A stretch of 64,000 nt of DNA from Cristatella mucedo (GCA_009760855.2 WPIO01000024.1:2358501-2422500), one strand, 5' to 3'. Numbered from the stretch's first letter, positions 1 to 10,250 are shown. The notes: generated by a model from the letters alone, not told the origin. Program-made: numbers and translations.

Positions 1-532
1 GGCTGGGGGTGGAGCAGGGCTGGAAAAAGGACGTCAGCTTTCATTCTGCAGCTCCCTAGCAAACTTTCACTCATGCCAATGAGGTGAACAGCACAGATCT
101 GCCGAACAGCTACTGGAACTGGCAAAAATCGACGGTGGGCGGTTTTTCCGGCGAAGCAGCAAGACTGCAGGCAACTCACTCACTACTTAACGTTCACTTG
201 CATACTACCAGGGTAGGGACATTTCCCCCTGTGGACTATCCCGTCCCCCTACCCCCCCCCCGACATTCCCCCCACAGGAATTCCTTGCGGACATTCCCCC
301 TGGGGTAGGACATTTCACCCCCTATATGGTTTAGGGTTTAGTGTTTAGGGCAGGCTGTGTCTCTGCTGCTTATATCTGCCCTTGCTCGTATTCCTTGCCT
401 TTAATTGGTGCATATTAGGGTGTACCGAGGTCTCTTGAGATCAAGTTGTACTCAGTAGACCTCTGAGGCTTCGCACTAATTTGCAGGAACTCGTGGCACG
501 CCGTAGTAAACAAATAAATAAATACTGGCTGC

Positions 533-678
533 TTAAACAGCCTCTTTTTGTATAGCGACAGAAGAGCGTTTGGGGCTATCACTACCGCTTGCAGTGGCGA
601 TAAAGAATCGCCCACCACAGGAATCGAACCCACGACCTCGGGACCGAGGTCGTGAAAGCAACCGCCTTACAGTGCGCC
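533..678 (-). mobile_element. SINE-1 (tRNA-derived)
   Basis: Read on the minus strand, this starts with a degenerate tRNA-like head. The head has a B-box-like GGTTCGATTCC near 623-633, then the common body 'GGGCGATTCTTTATCGCC...GCAAGCGGTAGTGATAGCC' (interrupted here), and ends in GCTATACAAA-type sequence. It matches the other SINE-1 copies at 11 kb, 37 kb, 39 kb, 49 kb, 51.6 kb and 60.7 kb. It sits inside the inverted-repeat element. Confidence 0.7.
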
Positions 679-918
679 TGCTTTGGGGCTTACGAACACG
701 TGCCTGGCGGCGTTGAGCAGGACCGAACTCCAGCGAGATCGAACACACAACTACCGCTGCGCTGCCGCAGCAGTCGCTGAAGTTGCAGCTGCTGAAGTCG
801 AAGCTGCCGCCACGGCTGCTCACTTCATTAGAAGCCATCCTTCCAATCCATCCATCCTTCCAATTATACAGAGTTGATTTTATTTCAATGCAGCGTGAAC
901 TTCATTCATTTTGATCCT

Positions 919-919
919 T

Positions 920-1010
<91 letters not shown>
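919..1010. repeat. (TA)n microsatellite
   Basis: An almost pure alternating TA tract of about 90 bp with a single TG interruption. It lies between the arms of the inverted-repeat element and could extrude as a cruciform. Confidence 0.95.
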
Positions 1011-1013
<3 letters not shown>

Positions 1014-1135
1014 TATGCTTGGTTATACCTTCATTAAAATAGGGGGAAATGTCCTACCCCGAGGGGGGAAATGTCCTAGGGTCCACAAGGGGGGAAATGT
1101 CCAGGGGGGAACGTCGGGGGGGGGGGAGAATGTCC

Positions 1136-1708
1136 TACAACCATACTACTGCTTGGGCAGGTACATGGAGCAATCGATGAATGAGCATGGCCTATGGCTT
1201 TGTAGCGTTCGGCTAATTGTCGATCGAGTTTTGTTGAAGAGCTGGTTACAGTCACCAGTGCTGCACGAGCGATTGCGTCAGCAGACGCAGCAAGCTGCGA
1301 AGCACGGCGAGTAAGCACACGACTGCGCTGAACACACGTCGTTCTACTATTGCTCCGGCAGGCATAAGACGTATGGTGTTCGCGCCAACCATTAAAGCTG
1401 CTCAGTTTGCCAGAAGGCAAAATCTCCCCTCACTTTACTGGCCGTTTCGTAAGCTAAGAGGGTATTGCTTTCTTTGTTTCCGGTTCTTCTTACAACCCAC
1501 ACATGCAAACGCTGCGACAGGAAAACTCGGCACTAATCCGGGTTCACCATGGTGTCTGCACCCTGGTCCCGTATATAGCTGCTTACATAATAGCTATTAA
1601 TAGCTGCTTAAAGTATGGCCTTCAAACTAGTTAGACGAACTGGAAGTCCTTGGAAGCGCTGGCAGTTCGACAGTGGTGGCTTGCCCTTTGATGCTACCAT
1701 TCTCGATC
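1136..1708. other. No gene recognised
   Basis: No exon of the transporter and no repeat copy was recognised here. Short open frames on both strands have no recognisable domains. This should be the 3' side of the transporter intron that follows exon 10. Confidence 0.5.
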
Positions 1709-1763
1709 CATATTACACACACACACCACACAAACACACACACACACAAACACACACACACAT
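1709..1763. repeat. (CA)n microsatellite
   Basis: An interrupted run of CA dinucleotides. Confidence 0.9.
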
Positions 1764-1779
1764 AATTCATTAGCATTTT

Positions 1780-1935
1780 GCCCTAATATAATTTAAATCT
1801 CTATTCAGGCGCTTGACCTATGCCATGGGGCTCGAGCGCATTACGTCAGTCATCAAATACGCAAACCTTGACCTTGGTCGAGGAAAGCACTTTAACCTCT
1901 GGGCTAAACTAGCTCGTGAGGTAAGTGGCTCCTTC
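1780..1935 (-). mobile_element. SINE-2 relic (tRNA head, L2-like tail)
   Basis: On the minus strand this has a GAGCCCCATGG B-box region near 1825 and a distal 'AGAGATTTAAATTATATTAG'-like tail. It aligns with the better copies at 15.34-15.49 kb and 52.96-53.10 kb, including the shared CTTTCCTCGACCAAGGTCAAG stretch. It is degraded. Confidence 0.55.
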
Positions 1936-1939
1936 GATG

Positions 1940-2809
1940 TTGACCCTGTTTCATTAAAGATATGTGTTACTCAAGTGCTCCAAAAGCTGACCTGTGAGGC
2001 TTGGCCTCAGAGATCGTTGCTGCCTTTTCAGGTTTAGAAGCCCCAACTAAAAAAACCTCTCTTAGATCAATGGCTTGCCCTACTGTGTGCACTTGGCACT
2101 GCACTGCGGAGCTGCAGCGAGAATAGTTAGCTCAAGCGGTCGTTTTCGCTGCACCTCGGTGGTCAATAGAAATCGATGGTCGCCAGCACTGGCTGTGTCA
2201 CTTGCTTCCGGTCCTGCCCGAGTTCCGCTGGCCTGCTTCGAGGCTTGCCATTTCACCGGCGTCTGTCGCGCGGCATATATATATATATATATAATAGGGT
2301 CTCATACGACAGGTATCTGCACAACCACACAATTTCGGGTTTTTTACCGACCTGGTAGATGAGCTCGCTATTCATTGAGTCAAGCGGACAGTGGGTCCGG
2401 TTCCAAGCACGGACGTACTACATGTGAAATTTCATCCTCTCATTCAAGGTCAATCAGGGTTCACCTGAGCCACTTTCAGATCAGCTTAGTGCGGCAATAA
2501 TTGAGAGCCACCACGGCAGCTTCTGGCACGGCTGCACTAAGGACACCGGCGCCGATCATCATAACCGGCCACTGAGGTGTCAGCCTAGCAGACTGCTGAG
2601 GTGTCAGCGAAACAGACCGCTGAGTCGTTAGCGCTCAGGCTGTGTGCAGTGCTCTCATTCGGAAACCGAGCGATCAGCCGAGCATTCAGTAGGAGCAGGA
2701 AGACCGCAGGGCCACCACTGATAAGCCTTGCGGAGCGCCGGCGCAGGAGGTGCGGCTCCACCACAGTGCCAAAAAAAAGCAGCGCACTGCGCTCGCGACA
2801 CGGCCTCAC
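1940..2809. other. Intron sequence downstream of exon 10; no exon seen
   Basis: The donor of exon 10 lies at 2809-2808. The expected next exon of SLC15 proteins (beginning Gly-Ser-Arg-Trp after Asp-Gln-Gln) was searched for on the minus strand down to base 1 and not found, so the gene continues beyond the left edge. A short (TA)n lies at 2275-2293. Confidence 0.6.
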
Positions 2810-2899
2810 CTGCTGGTCGAATAGAGCCCAGAAAAACGGCAACGGCAGGAAGAGGAAGAGCACCTGGTAGACGGCGCGCATGTCTTGCAAGAACGACAT
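2810..2899 (-). CDS. Peptide transporter (SLC15-like) exon 10: TM7
   Basis: This is the most downstream exon in the window, encoding residues 297-326 of the model (30 codons, phase 0 at both ends). The translation contains LFLFLPLPFFWALFDQQ. That is the TM7 signature of PEPT1/PEPT2 (FLYIPLPMFWALFDQQ in human PEPT1), including the Trp known to line the peptide pocket (W320 here). The acceptor TTTTGCAG ends at 2900 and the donor GTGAGG starts at 2809. The alignment to human PEPT1 through the exon 9/10 junction needs no gap. The remaining TM8-TM12 and the large extracellular loop must be encoded outside the window. Confidence 0.93.
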
Positions 2900-3338
2900 C
2901 TGCAAAACAATTCGGGGAAGCTCGGAGGCGAGCGACTTGATGCAGCAGAGCAGACTCTCGCATCGAGCAAGTGTCCCAACATAAGGCCATCAGTGCCTCA
3001 GCACTCCTGTCCCTGGAGTGCTTTGTCCGTGCGATTACTTGCACGTATGCAAGCGTGAGTGCGCACACGCCTCGACATTCATGCGTGCCAAGCGCTCGCA
3101 TGCACTCACGATTACGAGCACTTCAGCTGGGCACAGGCGTTGATACGTTCACGTATAGAGAGCCACAAAGAGGCAAATGCAACATGTGATGGCTTTGCAC
3201 TAAACACGCGTTCAGGGCCACTTATGCGTGCGTGCACACATATTGCACATGCACACGTGTGTGCACATGCGCCTGCAAGCACATGAAACGTTGATTCGAG
3301 CAAATAATATTGTCGCACGTAGGAAGCGGTATACTTAC
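2900..3338 (-). other. Short intron between exons 9 and 10
   Basis: A 439-bp intron with GT (3338-3337) and AG (2901-2900) ends. It has ACAC/GTGT-rich stretches around 3225-3285 and no recognised repeat element. Confidence 0.8.
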
Positions 3339-3422
3339 GTCATACTTGTCATTTGCATAGTGAAGCCAGTGTTCTTTCGAGCGCTCCTTGGGCTCAGTTC
3401 CCATCTTGTTCTTGATGGCTCT
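3339..3422 (-). CDS. Peptide transporter (SLC15-like) exon 9: TM6-TM7 cytoplasmic loop
   Basis: Encodes residues 269-296 (28 codons, phase 0 at both ends). The translation RAIKNKMGTEPKERSKEHWL then HYANDKYD corresponds to the intracellular loop of PEPT1/2, FAIKNR...KREHWLDWAxEKYD. Joined to exon 8 it aligns without a gap (LGLFVVATV|RAIKNK against human MGKVAKCIG-FAIKNR). The acceptor GATTGTAG ends at 3423 and the donor GTAAGT starts at 3338. The loop is rich in Lys, Arg and Glu, as expected for the cytoplasmic side. Confidence 0.93.
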
Positions 3423-3429
3423 CTACAAT

Positions 3430-4049
3430 CAGTGCATCAGTGATGAAAAAAAAGTCGGCGCCATTGAGCCGTAAAACAAGTTTAATGCAGACCGAAATAT
3501 AATTTACAATATCCGTCCAACAGGCACAAATCAGGAGTTACAGTCTGGCAAGACGACGACGGGGGGGGGCGGGGATTGCTCTGCATCACTAGGCTTCACA
3601 TGCCTTTCCTTCCGGGCCTCTCCGTCTTGCCTACAGCTCTCGGCCTCCACTATCAATCACGCGCTGAGGTGAAGGTGACAGAAAAAACCTACCACCCAGG
3701 GCATTCGCCAGAGCTGGCATGCACAGCTATAATCGCTTGAGTCCTTCAGTTTGCACGTTTAGGGTAAAGAGCCTCTCAGAGTGCTACTGCGGCATTCAGT
3801 GTCCGTATACGTCGGCAAAGGATCACATCCATATGACACAATTACCCTGATTATAGTTATGGTCTTTATCAGTTGAATACCGAAAAAACCTTGCATTGCG
3901 AGTGCATCCACAAACCTTCGAATCATTCCAAACATGTGCTTTAATGAAAGGGCGTGTAATGACTGGTGATAACATGCACTATTTTGGTAACAATAAGCAC
4001 ATCAATCAGGACAATTAAATAACATGAATCAAATGCTCTGAGCCGAGAT
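3430..4049. other. Intron, no element recognised
   Basis: Part of the 4.25-kb intron 8. It contains a G-rich run near 3560-3573. No coding or repeat signature was recognised. Confidence 0.5.
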
Positions 4050-5770
4050 GGGCTCCTCAGCTTCTTTGTCAGGTTGGACAGATGTCGTGAAGTCAGTCAG
4101 TTAGTGATTCCCCGACTTAACATAGTATCTAGCTGCAATATTTAGGACAGACAAGCATGGCTTCGTACTAACTGTGAGTGTCTTGTTGCGCAGGCAGGAA
4201 AACCTGCGAGTAGAGTGTAACCAATGGACGGGCCACCTTGGTTGTGGAATCCATATCTAAACAACCCCGAATTTTTGCACAACTGTATATGCAACCAAAT
4301 ATTGGCAGACTTGGTTGTGCAGCTGACGTCATCTGGTCATCTGGCCTGAGGTAACTTTAGAACAGAACACCCGGATTCTGTGCATATGTTACAGGACAAG
4401 CCCTAGCCGAGTTTTACTTATATTGAGTGTTGGGATTTCCTGCTTCTGACGCACGCTTCGTTGCTCATAACTATTAAATTGATCGTATAGTCGTTCAATC
4501 TGAGACTTGTCTACTGTCATCCAAGTGCGAATGTAACCAAGGCGAGGAAGGTAGCTGGGAGGGCTCGAAGTGCTGGAAGGCAGGAAGGGATCAGAACACA
4601 GCAGTGTGTCATCTGCTTAAGAAAGAACACAGCAGCGTGTCATCTGCTTAAGAAAGAAGCCTAGATTGTCTTAGTGGACAATTATATTGGCAAGTGTGAC
4701 AGTGTAAATTGTGAAAAAAGAAGTGGATCAGGGATAATTTCCCTGAAGGATCTCATCCTTAATAAGCTCACCGAATGAACAAGTGCAGTTGTCATCTAAA
4801 CTCTGAAATGCACTACTGCAATAGAGCCTAATATTTAATCTGTTAGTTATGCAGGACATCAGAATTTTTAGGCAGGCATTTAAGGAGGACAGCCAGCACA
4901 AGGTTCAGAGGACCACTAGTCTTCTTGGACTGAGAAATGAACTTTGAGGAGAAGTCAGCAATGGCTGATTTGAAGGCGGACTTTGAGGTAAAGCAAGGAA
5001 AAGCATTAAAGAGTTAGCAGGGATGTTATCTTAGGATGCTCTCTCTGATCTTGTCTTTCTTTGCTACAAAAAAGCTAGAAAAATTATCTCCTAAATCGCT
5101 ATATAAGGTATAGTACTGACCCGGAAGCGATTAAGAAAATCATGGTTGGTTCACATCAGCATTTCGAATTGCACATCTGTAATTCAGCCGTGTTCTCATA
5201 GCTAGTATGGCTCCCGACGACCTATAATAGTCTTTGTATGCCAATCGATGGACAGTCAGTCTTGATTGTGCAAGTGTTTTTTCAAGCTTGCGCTTAGCAG
5301 CTCTATCTAGTGTAACGTCTGCAACAAACCAGGCGCGATTTGGGAAAGGGCTATGTAGAGCTTAATCAGGGAAGCAAAGTCATTAATAACACTGGCAAGC
5401 ATCGTGTCGCAGCCTTCTACGAATGAGAGCAGGTCAGCAGGGGGAATTGAGAAGAAGAGCCTAGGACGATAATTTGCGACAGCATCAATGCCATTGGTCT
5501 TGAGGCTTTGCAATTCACAGGTAACTTCTGTATACCGAATGAAATGCTGCATAGAAAAAATAGGCCCCATGCACAATTGAATATACACAACTTAATTCTG
5601 AGCGGGAGCTGACAGCAACGATAGTGGGAGAATACTGGAACGTAGGTGTGACCTTCGTTGTGACTACCACCTGCTTGACTATAGGAAAAATGAACTGAGC
5701 AGATGAACGAAATTCGGCAACTAGGGGTCAGTTGGATTATCAAAATGAATGTTAAAATCCTCCCCACTAT
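4050..5770 (-). mobile_element. Old L2-A LINE copy, endonuclease to reverse transcriptase
   Basis: This decayed minus-strand copy lies in transporter intron 8. From its 5' side (5770) it shows an endonuclease remnant (GEDFNIHFDNPTDP near 5740-5770, the GDFN motif region of AP-endonucleases). Next comes the linker NRAWFVADVTLDRAAKRKLE (about 5280-5340) and SGAILAMRTRLNY (about 5190-5230). After that follow pieces of the RT C-terminal region seen in the young copies: a Gly-Lys/Asn-Asp-Lys region near 4440-4540 and a CLDKDT-like region near 4250-4290. Many stops and frameshifts. A 33-bp stretch is duplicated at 4588-4656. It is the only copy here in which part of the endonuclease region can be recognised. 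Confidence 0.7.
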
Positions 5771-6008
5771 GACAGGTCATTTTTGGAAGCAGAATCATGA
5801 CCATTTCGGGGCAAAGGCAGGTCATGTGAACGAATGGATTTTTTTTATTTACTGCAATATCAAGCGCTGCGTGGGCCCATTAGACAGAGAGGAACAAAAT
5901 GCAGCACTTTCTGCAGCTTTTTTTTACGGGTCTGCAACATCTACAGCACATAGAAGCATACGACTTGTTGTACACTAATTTCATGCCTGCAGCCTGCACA
6001 GGAAGCTA

Positions 6009-7236
6009 ACATGGACAAAGATCATCTGAAGTACCTCTGAAATATGGAGTACCTCAGGGCTCAGTGCTAGGTCCGGTTCTTTTCACGGTTTATACTCTGC
6101 CTCTTGCTGATGTGATTGCCACGCACAATCTAGGCTTTCACTTCTATGCGGATGAGACTCAGTTGTACCTTTGCTTTGATCCCTCCCAGCCTTCGAGCAC
6201 CTCAAATTCTCAAAACTCACTAGCTGCATGCATTGATGACATCCGCACATGGACGGCAGCAAATTTTCTAAAACTTAACGATGATAAAACTAACTTACTA
6301 GTTATGGGCAAACCTAGTGTTATTCAGAAATTGGAAAGGCTGACTCTCAAAATTGGCTCTGCCAGCAAATCTCTAGTTGAATCAGCTCGGAATCTAGGTG
6401 TCATATTCCAAAACGACCTCTCGTTAGACGACCATATCAGCTCCACAGTCAAATCTGCCTATTTTCAGCTTCATAGCATTGCTAAAATTCGGGCTTGTTT
6501 AGATAAAGATACCACGTCCAAGTTGGTCCATGCATTCGTGACATCCCGTCTCGACTTCTGCAACTCACTGCTCACTGGCCTACCAGCATGTGCGATCAGG
6601 CGATTGCAGCTTGTGCAAAACTCTGCAGCTAGGCTTGTCTGTCGTGAGCGTCGCAGTTGCCACATTACTCTACTTCTCGCCGACCTGCACTGGCTACCAG
6701 TCAAGCAACGGATTGACTTCAAGGTTTTGTCGCTCACTTTTAGGTCACTTCATTCTATGGCTCCAGCCTATCTGTCAGATATACTACCCCATCGGGCCAA
6801 GCATCGTACCACCCGCTTTTCGGAATCCAACAGCCTACAAATACCTCGTACAAACCTTAAATCCTTTGGAGACCGTGCATTTAGTTCATATGCTCCCAAA
6901 GCCTGGAACTCCCTCCCGACCTGCGTCAGAACATCCCCTGACCTGACCACATTTAAAAGGAACCTAAAAACACACTTATTTAGGACAGCATTTAGTGGGT
7001 CCCTGTGATTCGTCCTTGATGTGCTTATGCGTGCTGACACTGTGCATGCTGCCACTAACCACATTTGCATGCTGACCCTGTGCATGTCACCCTAACCATA
7101 TTATTCATCTCGTTTGTTTTTCAAGCATGATTTTACTTACCATTCAATTGCATTTCACTTTACAGCAAATGTAAAGCGCCTAGAGAGAGATTAAGTTCTC
7201 TGAGGGTGCTTTATCAAGTGAATTATTATTATTATT
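6009..7236 (+). mobile_element. L2-A LINE copy, 5'-truncated, inside intron 8
   Basis: A young-looking copy that begins abruptly in the RT domain (about 6009, at sequence equal to ATGGACAAAGATCATC of the longer copy at 36 kb). It runs through RT motifs B and C and the C-terminal region to a 3' UTR of about 220 bp. The 3' end has the family stem-loop (AAAGCGCC ... GGTGCTTT, 7166-7210) and an (ATT)n tail at 7223-7236. 5' truncation is typical of target-primed reverse transcription. It is antisense to the transporter gene. Confidence 0.85.
6064..7008 (+). CDS. Reverse transcriptase C-terminal fragment (L2-A LINE ORF2)
   Basis: A 314-codon open frame. It starts with [16 protein letters not shown], directly after the RT motif B sequence [10 protein letters not shown] whose first part is upstream in frame. 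It then has motif C (FYADETQLYL, where the second catalytic Asp of YADD has become Glu in this copy). After that come [16 protein letters not shown], the thumb-like region and the L2/CR1-type C-terminal block ([58 protein letters not shown]). The frame is open throughout. The missing N-terminal half and the YADD-to-YADE change make it non-functional as an autonomous enzyme. Confidence 0.85.
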   Translation: MLGPVLFTVYTLPLADVIATHNLGFHFYADETQLYLCFDPSQPSSTSNSQNSLAACIDDIRTWTAANFLKLNDDKTNLLVMGKPSVIQKLERLTLKIGSASKSLVESARNLGVIFQNDLSLDDHISSTVKSAYFQLHSIAKIRACLDKDTTSKLVHAFVTSRLDFCNSLLTGLPACAIRRLQLVQNSAARLVCRERRSCHITLLLADLHWLPVKQRIDFKVLSLTFRSLHSMAPAYLSDILPHRAKHRTTRFSESNSLQIPRTNLKSFGDRAFSSYAPKAWNSLPTCVRTSPDLTTFKRNLKTHLFRTAFSGSL

Positions 7237-7672
7237 GTTAATATAACAGCAGCTGGCAATAGATGGAGTCTGATATATCCTGCAGCTAGCGAAGCTTCGA
7301 GACGATGCCCAACCAGCCCACCCAGTCCGACAGAGGCTGGCCGGATGTGCATGGTGTGTGGTCGTCTGGATAGCTGGCGAAGCCTTCTCGGAGGCAGCAG
7401 CCTGACCCAGACAGATTAGGGCCAATGGTATTCTCGTGCTTCAATATAGCTTCTGCCCAATGGGGAACAAATGTGAAACCATTCGAAAGGGACCAAACGT
7501 GTGACGTCACGGCAGCAGATCGTATGCTGCCAACATAAGTAAAGTGAATTGACAGAGATTTAGTTCTGTGAGAGTGCCACACAAATGTCTCATCGATTAT
7601 TATCATTGCCATTATTTAAACTGCACCTACGTCGTTGCTCACGGGCATCACCTGGTGCAGGCGGCGACTTAC
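7237..7672. other. Intron remainder before exon 8
   Basis: Non-coding sequence between the L2-A tail and the donor of exon 8. A weak L2-tip-like piece (GTGAATTGACAGAGATTTAGTTCTGTGAGAGTGC) is at about 7545-7580, possibly an older 3' tip. Confidence 0.4.
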
Positions 7673-7836
7673 CACAGTTGCCACGACGAACAAGCCCAAG
7701 GTGTTGCTGGTCGGAGGCACCTGCCTGTACAGCGATCTGCCTCCCAGGAACAGACCCAGTGAGGCCACCATGAGCGCGGCGGGCACGCCGAACGCCAGAG
7801 GGTAGCAGCTGCTGGAGCCCAAGCAGTGCACGTCGG
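7673..7836 (-). CDS. Peptide transporter (SLC15-like) exon 8: TM6
   Basis: Encodes residues 214 (split codon) to 268. It starts ADVHCLGSSSCYPLAFGVPA, matching the TM5-TM6 loop and TM6 of PEPT2 (GDVQCFGEDCYALAFGVPGLLM) and PEPT1 (CYPLAFGVPAALM). It continues through a hydrophobic segment to NTLGLFVVATV. The short loop (R-A/G-D-V-x-C) is closer to PEPT2 than to PEPT1. The acceptor TTTTTCCAG ends at 7837 and the donor GTAAGT starts at 7672. It enters in phase 1 and leaves in phase 0. Codon use is GC-rich at third positions, unlike exons 3 and 9. Confidence 0.94.
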
Positions 7837-8208
7837 CTGGAAAAATAGATGCGCTGCCGCTTCCGCCAGCTGCGCTAAGCAAATACCACGCGACGGCTGC
7901 GAGGCTCGCTTGTCGCCGGCCCCGTGCAGGAAACAGTGGAGGCTGCGCCGTCGCAAAGAGGCTCGCGAGCAGTGAGCACGGCCACCGGCAGCCACGAGCC
8001 GGTCGGCAGAGCTGCCAGGGCCGGAGCAGCCTGCTGCACTTCCGGTCGTCCGCCATCCTATGGTCGGTGATGCATCGCGGCCGAGTTGGACTGTTGGGAG
8101 CGCCGCCCCGAGCACTTCCCCCAAGAAGTGAACCAACCCCCCCCCCCCCCCCGCAAAGCTGGTGCGCAGGAAGACTCGCGCGGCCGCCACGAGACGACCA
8201 TGGCTGAC

Positions 8209-8299
8209 CTCGAAGCACCGGCGTGATGAACGTGGACAGAAGACTTCCAAAATTGATGGAGAAGTAGAAAGCCGAGAAAAATATCGACAGCTCTTTCTC
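8209..8299 (-). CDS. Peptide transporter (SLC15-like) exon 7: TM5
   Basis: Encodes residues 184-213 plus the first base of codon 214. The translation EKELSIFFSAFYFSINFGSL then LSTFITPVLR is the conserved TM5 block of POT-family transporters (NRFFSIFYLAINAGSLLSTIITPMLR in human PEPT1), including the conserved Tyr (Y195) and Asn (N199). The acceptor CTCCTTGCAG ends at 8300 and the donor GTCAGC starts at 8208. Phase 0 in, phase 1 out. Confidence 0.94.
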
Positions 8300-8825
8300 C
8301 TGCAAGGAGAGGCAACTTGCATGCCGATTCGCCCACAACGCAGCGATCGCCGGTGCAGCCCAGTGGCGTTCGACGTCAACCCCGCCCAACGTCTTGCCAG
8401 TCGCTGACGACCAGAGTCAAGCCGAGTGAGCAGGAAGCCATTTGCCGATTTGGCTGTGTTGGGGCTGATTGGAAACCACACGTGATCGAGTGCGCACGCG
8501 ACGGCCGCCGTGCATGTCAGGCGCTGCAAGGCGAGTCCAGCTCCTGAGAAGCATGTACACGGCATCCAAATATCCCTTCCTCAACCGTCCACGGGCTATT
8601 GACAGAGCGGACGCGTCGCTAGTACCGAGCCCTGGTGAATCGACCACGAGCGGCCACGAAGACGGTCCAGGGCAAGGAGTCATTTCGAGTACACCTCAGC
8701 CTTAGCAGCACTGCATCGTGCACAGCTCGCGATGATCTCGGCAGCATGCAGTGCCTGGATCAATTGTGTCTGCTCACGCAGAAGCATGCTTGCCAGCTCG
8801 ACCACCGCACGAGATGGGCGCTTAC

Positions 8826-8925
8826 CTGGCCAGGATCAAACTGATCGCCGCCGAAAGCCGACACGCATGGCTTTATGCCACCGGTGCAGAGCGCAATTAT
8901 AAAGAGCGCTATAAGAGGACCGGTC
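8826..8925 (-). CDS. Peptide transporter (SLC15-like) exon 6: TM4 and POT signature
   Basis: Completes Arg150 and encodes residues 151-183. The translation ALCTGGIKPCVSAFGGDQF is the most diagnostic block of animal peptide transporters (ALGTGGIKPCVSAFGGDQF in human). It includes the conserved Lys (K168, human K140) and Gly-Gly-Asp-Gln. The acceptor ACTGTTGCAG ends at 8926 and the donor GTAAGC starts at 8825. The segment before TM4 is about five residues shorter than in PEPT2, so an undetected micro-exon between this exon and exon 5 cannot be excluded. Confidence 0.95.
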
Positions 8926-8929
8926 CTGC

Positions 8930-9600
8930 AACAGTGGCAGCGCTTTCGATAATGAGCTGGTCTGGCTGAACTACATGCACACAAAAACCGCTCAGCAAAG
9001 CCATGCAGGACAGCTACAACGGTTTGAACTTCGACTGCACCAGTCCTTAAGAGCTAAGGCATTCGACAATACAATATAGCAACAATATCTATTGTCATTA
9101 AATGCCATCGAAGCCACACTGCAAGAGTCGTTTAATTCCAAGACAATGGCAGAACAATAGAATCAAGAAATGAATTCGACATGACACGTTGAATATGGGC
9201 ACATCGTAGCTTAGCAGTCGGATTGGCTTGCACTGCAGCAGAGGAGACGCAGCACCGAACAAATAAGAACAGCTAAGCAAACACTTTAAAACCAAACCAG
9301 TAAATGATCAGAAAATGAGACACAAAGGACTCCACCATAAAAACCCGACCATCAGAGGATCAGAAGCCTTTTTTGTCAGATAACTCCTTGATTGTCTGAC
9401 AGTCCGATCAGCATTTCTGCGCTTACAGCCCCCTCGACGCACACCGACTCTCACGGACCAGGAGGCATCGGGCGCACATCAAGCATCCTTAGGCTGGTTT
9501 TCTGCGAAAATGCGTCTCTCTTGCAGTATGCGAAACACAGCATCCTGATTTAGAGCAGCCACTTGCCTACTACATGACTCTCACCTGTGCTGTCAGTAAG
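8930..9600. other. Intron 5 sequence, nothing recognised
   Basis: Non-coding sequence upstream (in gene orientation) of exon 6, with no repeat signature that I can name. Confidence 0.45.
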
Positions 9601-9878
9601 CACTCTCACGTGTGCGTGCTCGTGTGTGCGTGTGCATGTGCTGTGCGTTCGGTACACACGCATGTTATACGAATGTGTGTGTGTGTGTGTGTGTGTGTTG
9701 TGCGAATGTGTGTGTGTGTGTGCGCGCGAGCAGGTGTAGGTGTAAGTGCGTGAGCGCGCATGTGTGCGTGTGGGTGGATGGGGGAGTGTGTAAGTGGGTG
9801 GGTGTATGCCTTTTCATGTGTGCCTGTGTGTGTGTGTCTGTGTGTGTGTGTGTGTGTGCGCGCACGCGAATGCATGTG
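9601..9878. repeat. (TG)n-rich compound microsatellite
   Basis: Imperfect TG/TGCG repeats with purer blocks at about 9675-9700, 9708-9722 and 9825-9860. The hydrophobic or His-Thr-rich open frames here are artefacts of the repeat. Confidence 0.95.
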
Positions 9879-10009
9879 CGCTCATGTGCCCTCAAATGCT
9901 CTCATCGGCACCAATTCCGATAATTAGCATACACAATTTGATGCAAGTGACGCCGTAAGAAAGCAAAGCCCAAAGAATGTGTCATCATAGAGGAATGATA
10001 CACCTGTTC

Positions 10010-10250
10010 TCACAGCATGCGGTGGGTCCTTGCGATTTGCCCTTTGTTGTCACACTGTACATGTTAATACTTACCATACTTGCACACTGACTACGTGCAT
10101 GTTACACTTATAAACATATTGTGCTTGTTGACATTCTGCATGTTACCACTAACCATTTGATCATGCTACCTTTACAGAATATATAAAGAGCCTAGAAAGT
10201 AATTAAGCTCTCCAAAGGCCTTATATAAACACACAAATTATTAGCATTAT
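10010..10250 (+). mobile_element. L2-A LINE 3' UTR relic
   Basis: Shows the 3' UTR phrases of L2-A (TGTGCTTGTTGACATTCTGC, TACCACTAACCATTTGATC) followed by a decayed tip AAGAGCCTAGAAAGTAATTAAGCTCTC and ACACAAATTATTAG. 5'-truncated and diverged. Confidence 0.65.

Larger units (their letters stand above)
207..1135. mobile_element. Inverted-repeat (MITE-like) element with GGGGGAAATGTCC arrays
   Basis: Both ends carry clusters of the motif GGACATTTCCCCC (left, about 207-324) and its complement GGGGGAAATGTCC (right, 1039-1135). The inner arms match closely: 302-324 reads GGGGTAGGACATTTCACCCC, and 1039-1060 is nearly its exact reverse complement. Each arm holds three to five motif copies separated by runs of C or G. 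The roughly 715 bp between the inner arms contain a SINE-1 copy and a long (TA)n tract. No transposase frame is visible, so if mobile it is non-autonomous. Target-site duplications were not resolved. Confidence 0.5.

Noticed and set aside
1510-1600. Candidate next transporter exon on the minus strand (a GADTM-like stretch)
   Set aside because: No Gly-Ser-Arg-Trp block, no fitting acceptor, and only a few residues resemble the expected sequence.
6471-6737. Open frames antisense to the LINE RT (also 35257-35523, 43973-44221 and 59725-59991)
   Set aside because: They repeat because the LINE repeats; they are shadows of the sense RT frame.
7616-8565. Long minus-strand frames read as one 250-300 residue protein
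   Set aside because: They span exons 7 and 8 plus the intron between them. Only 8209-8299 and 7673-7836 match the transporter, and clear GT/AG sites bound them.
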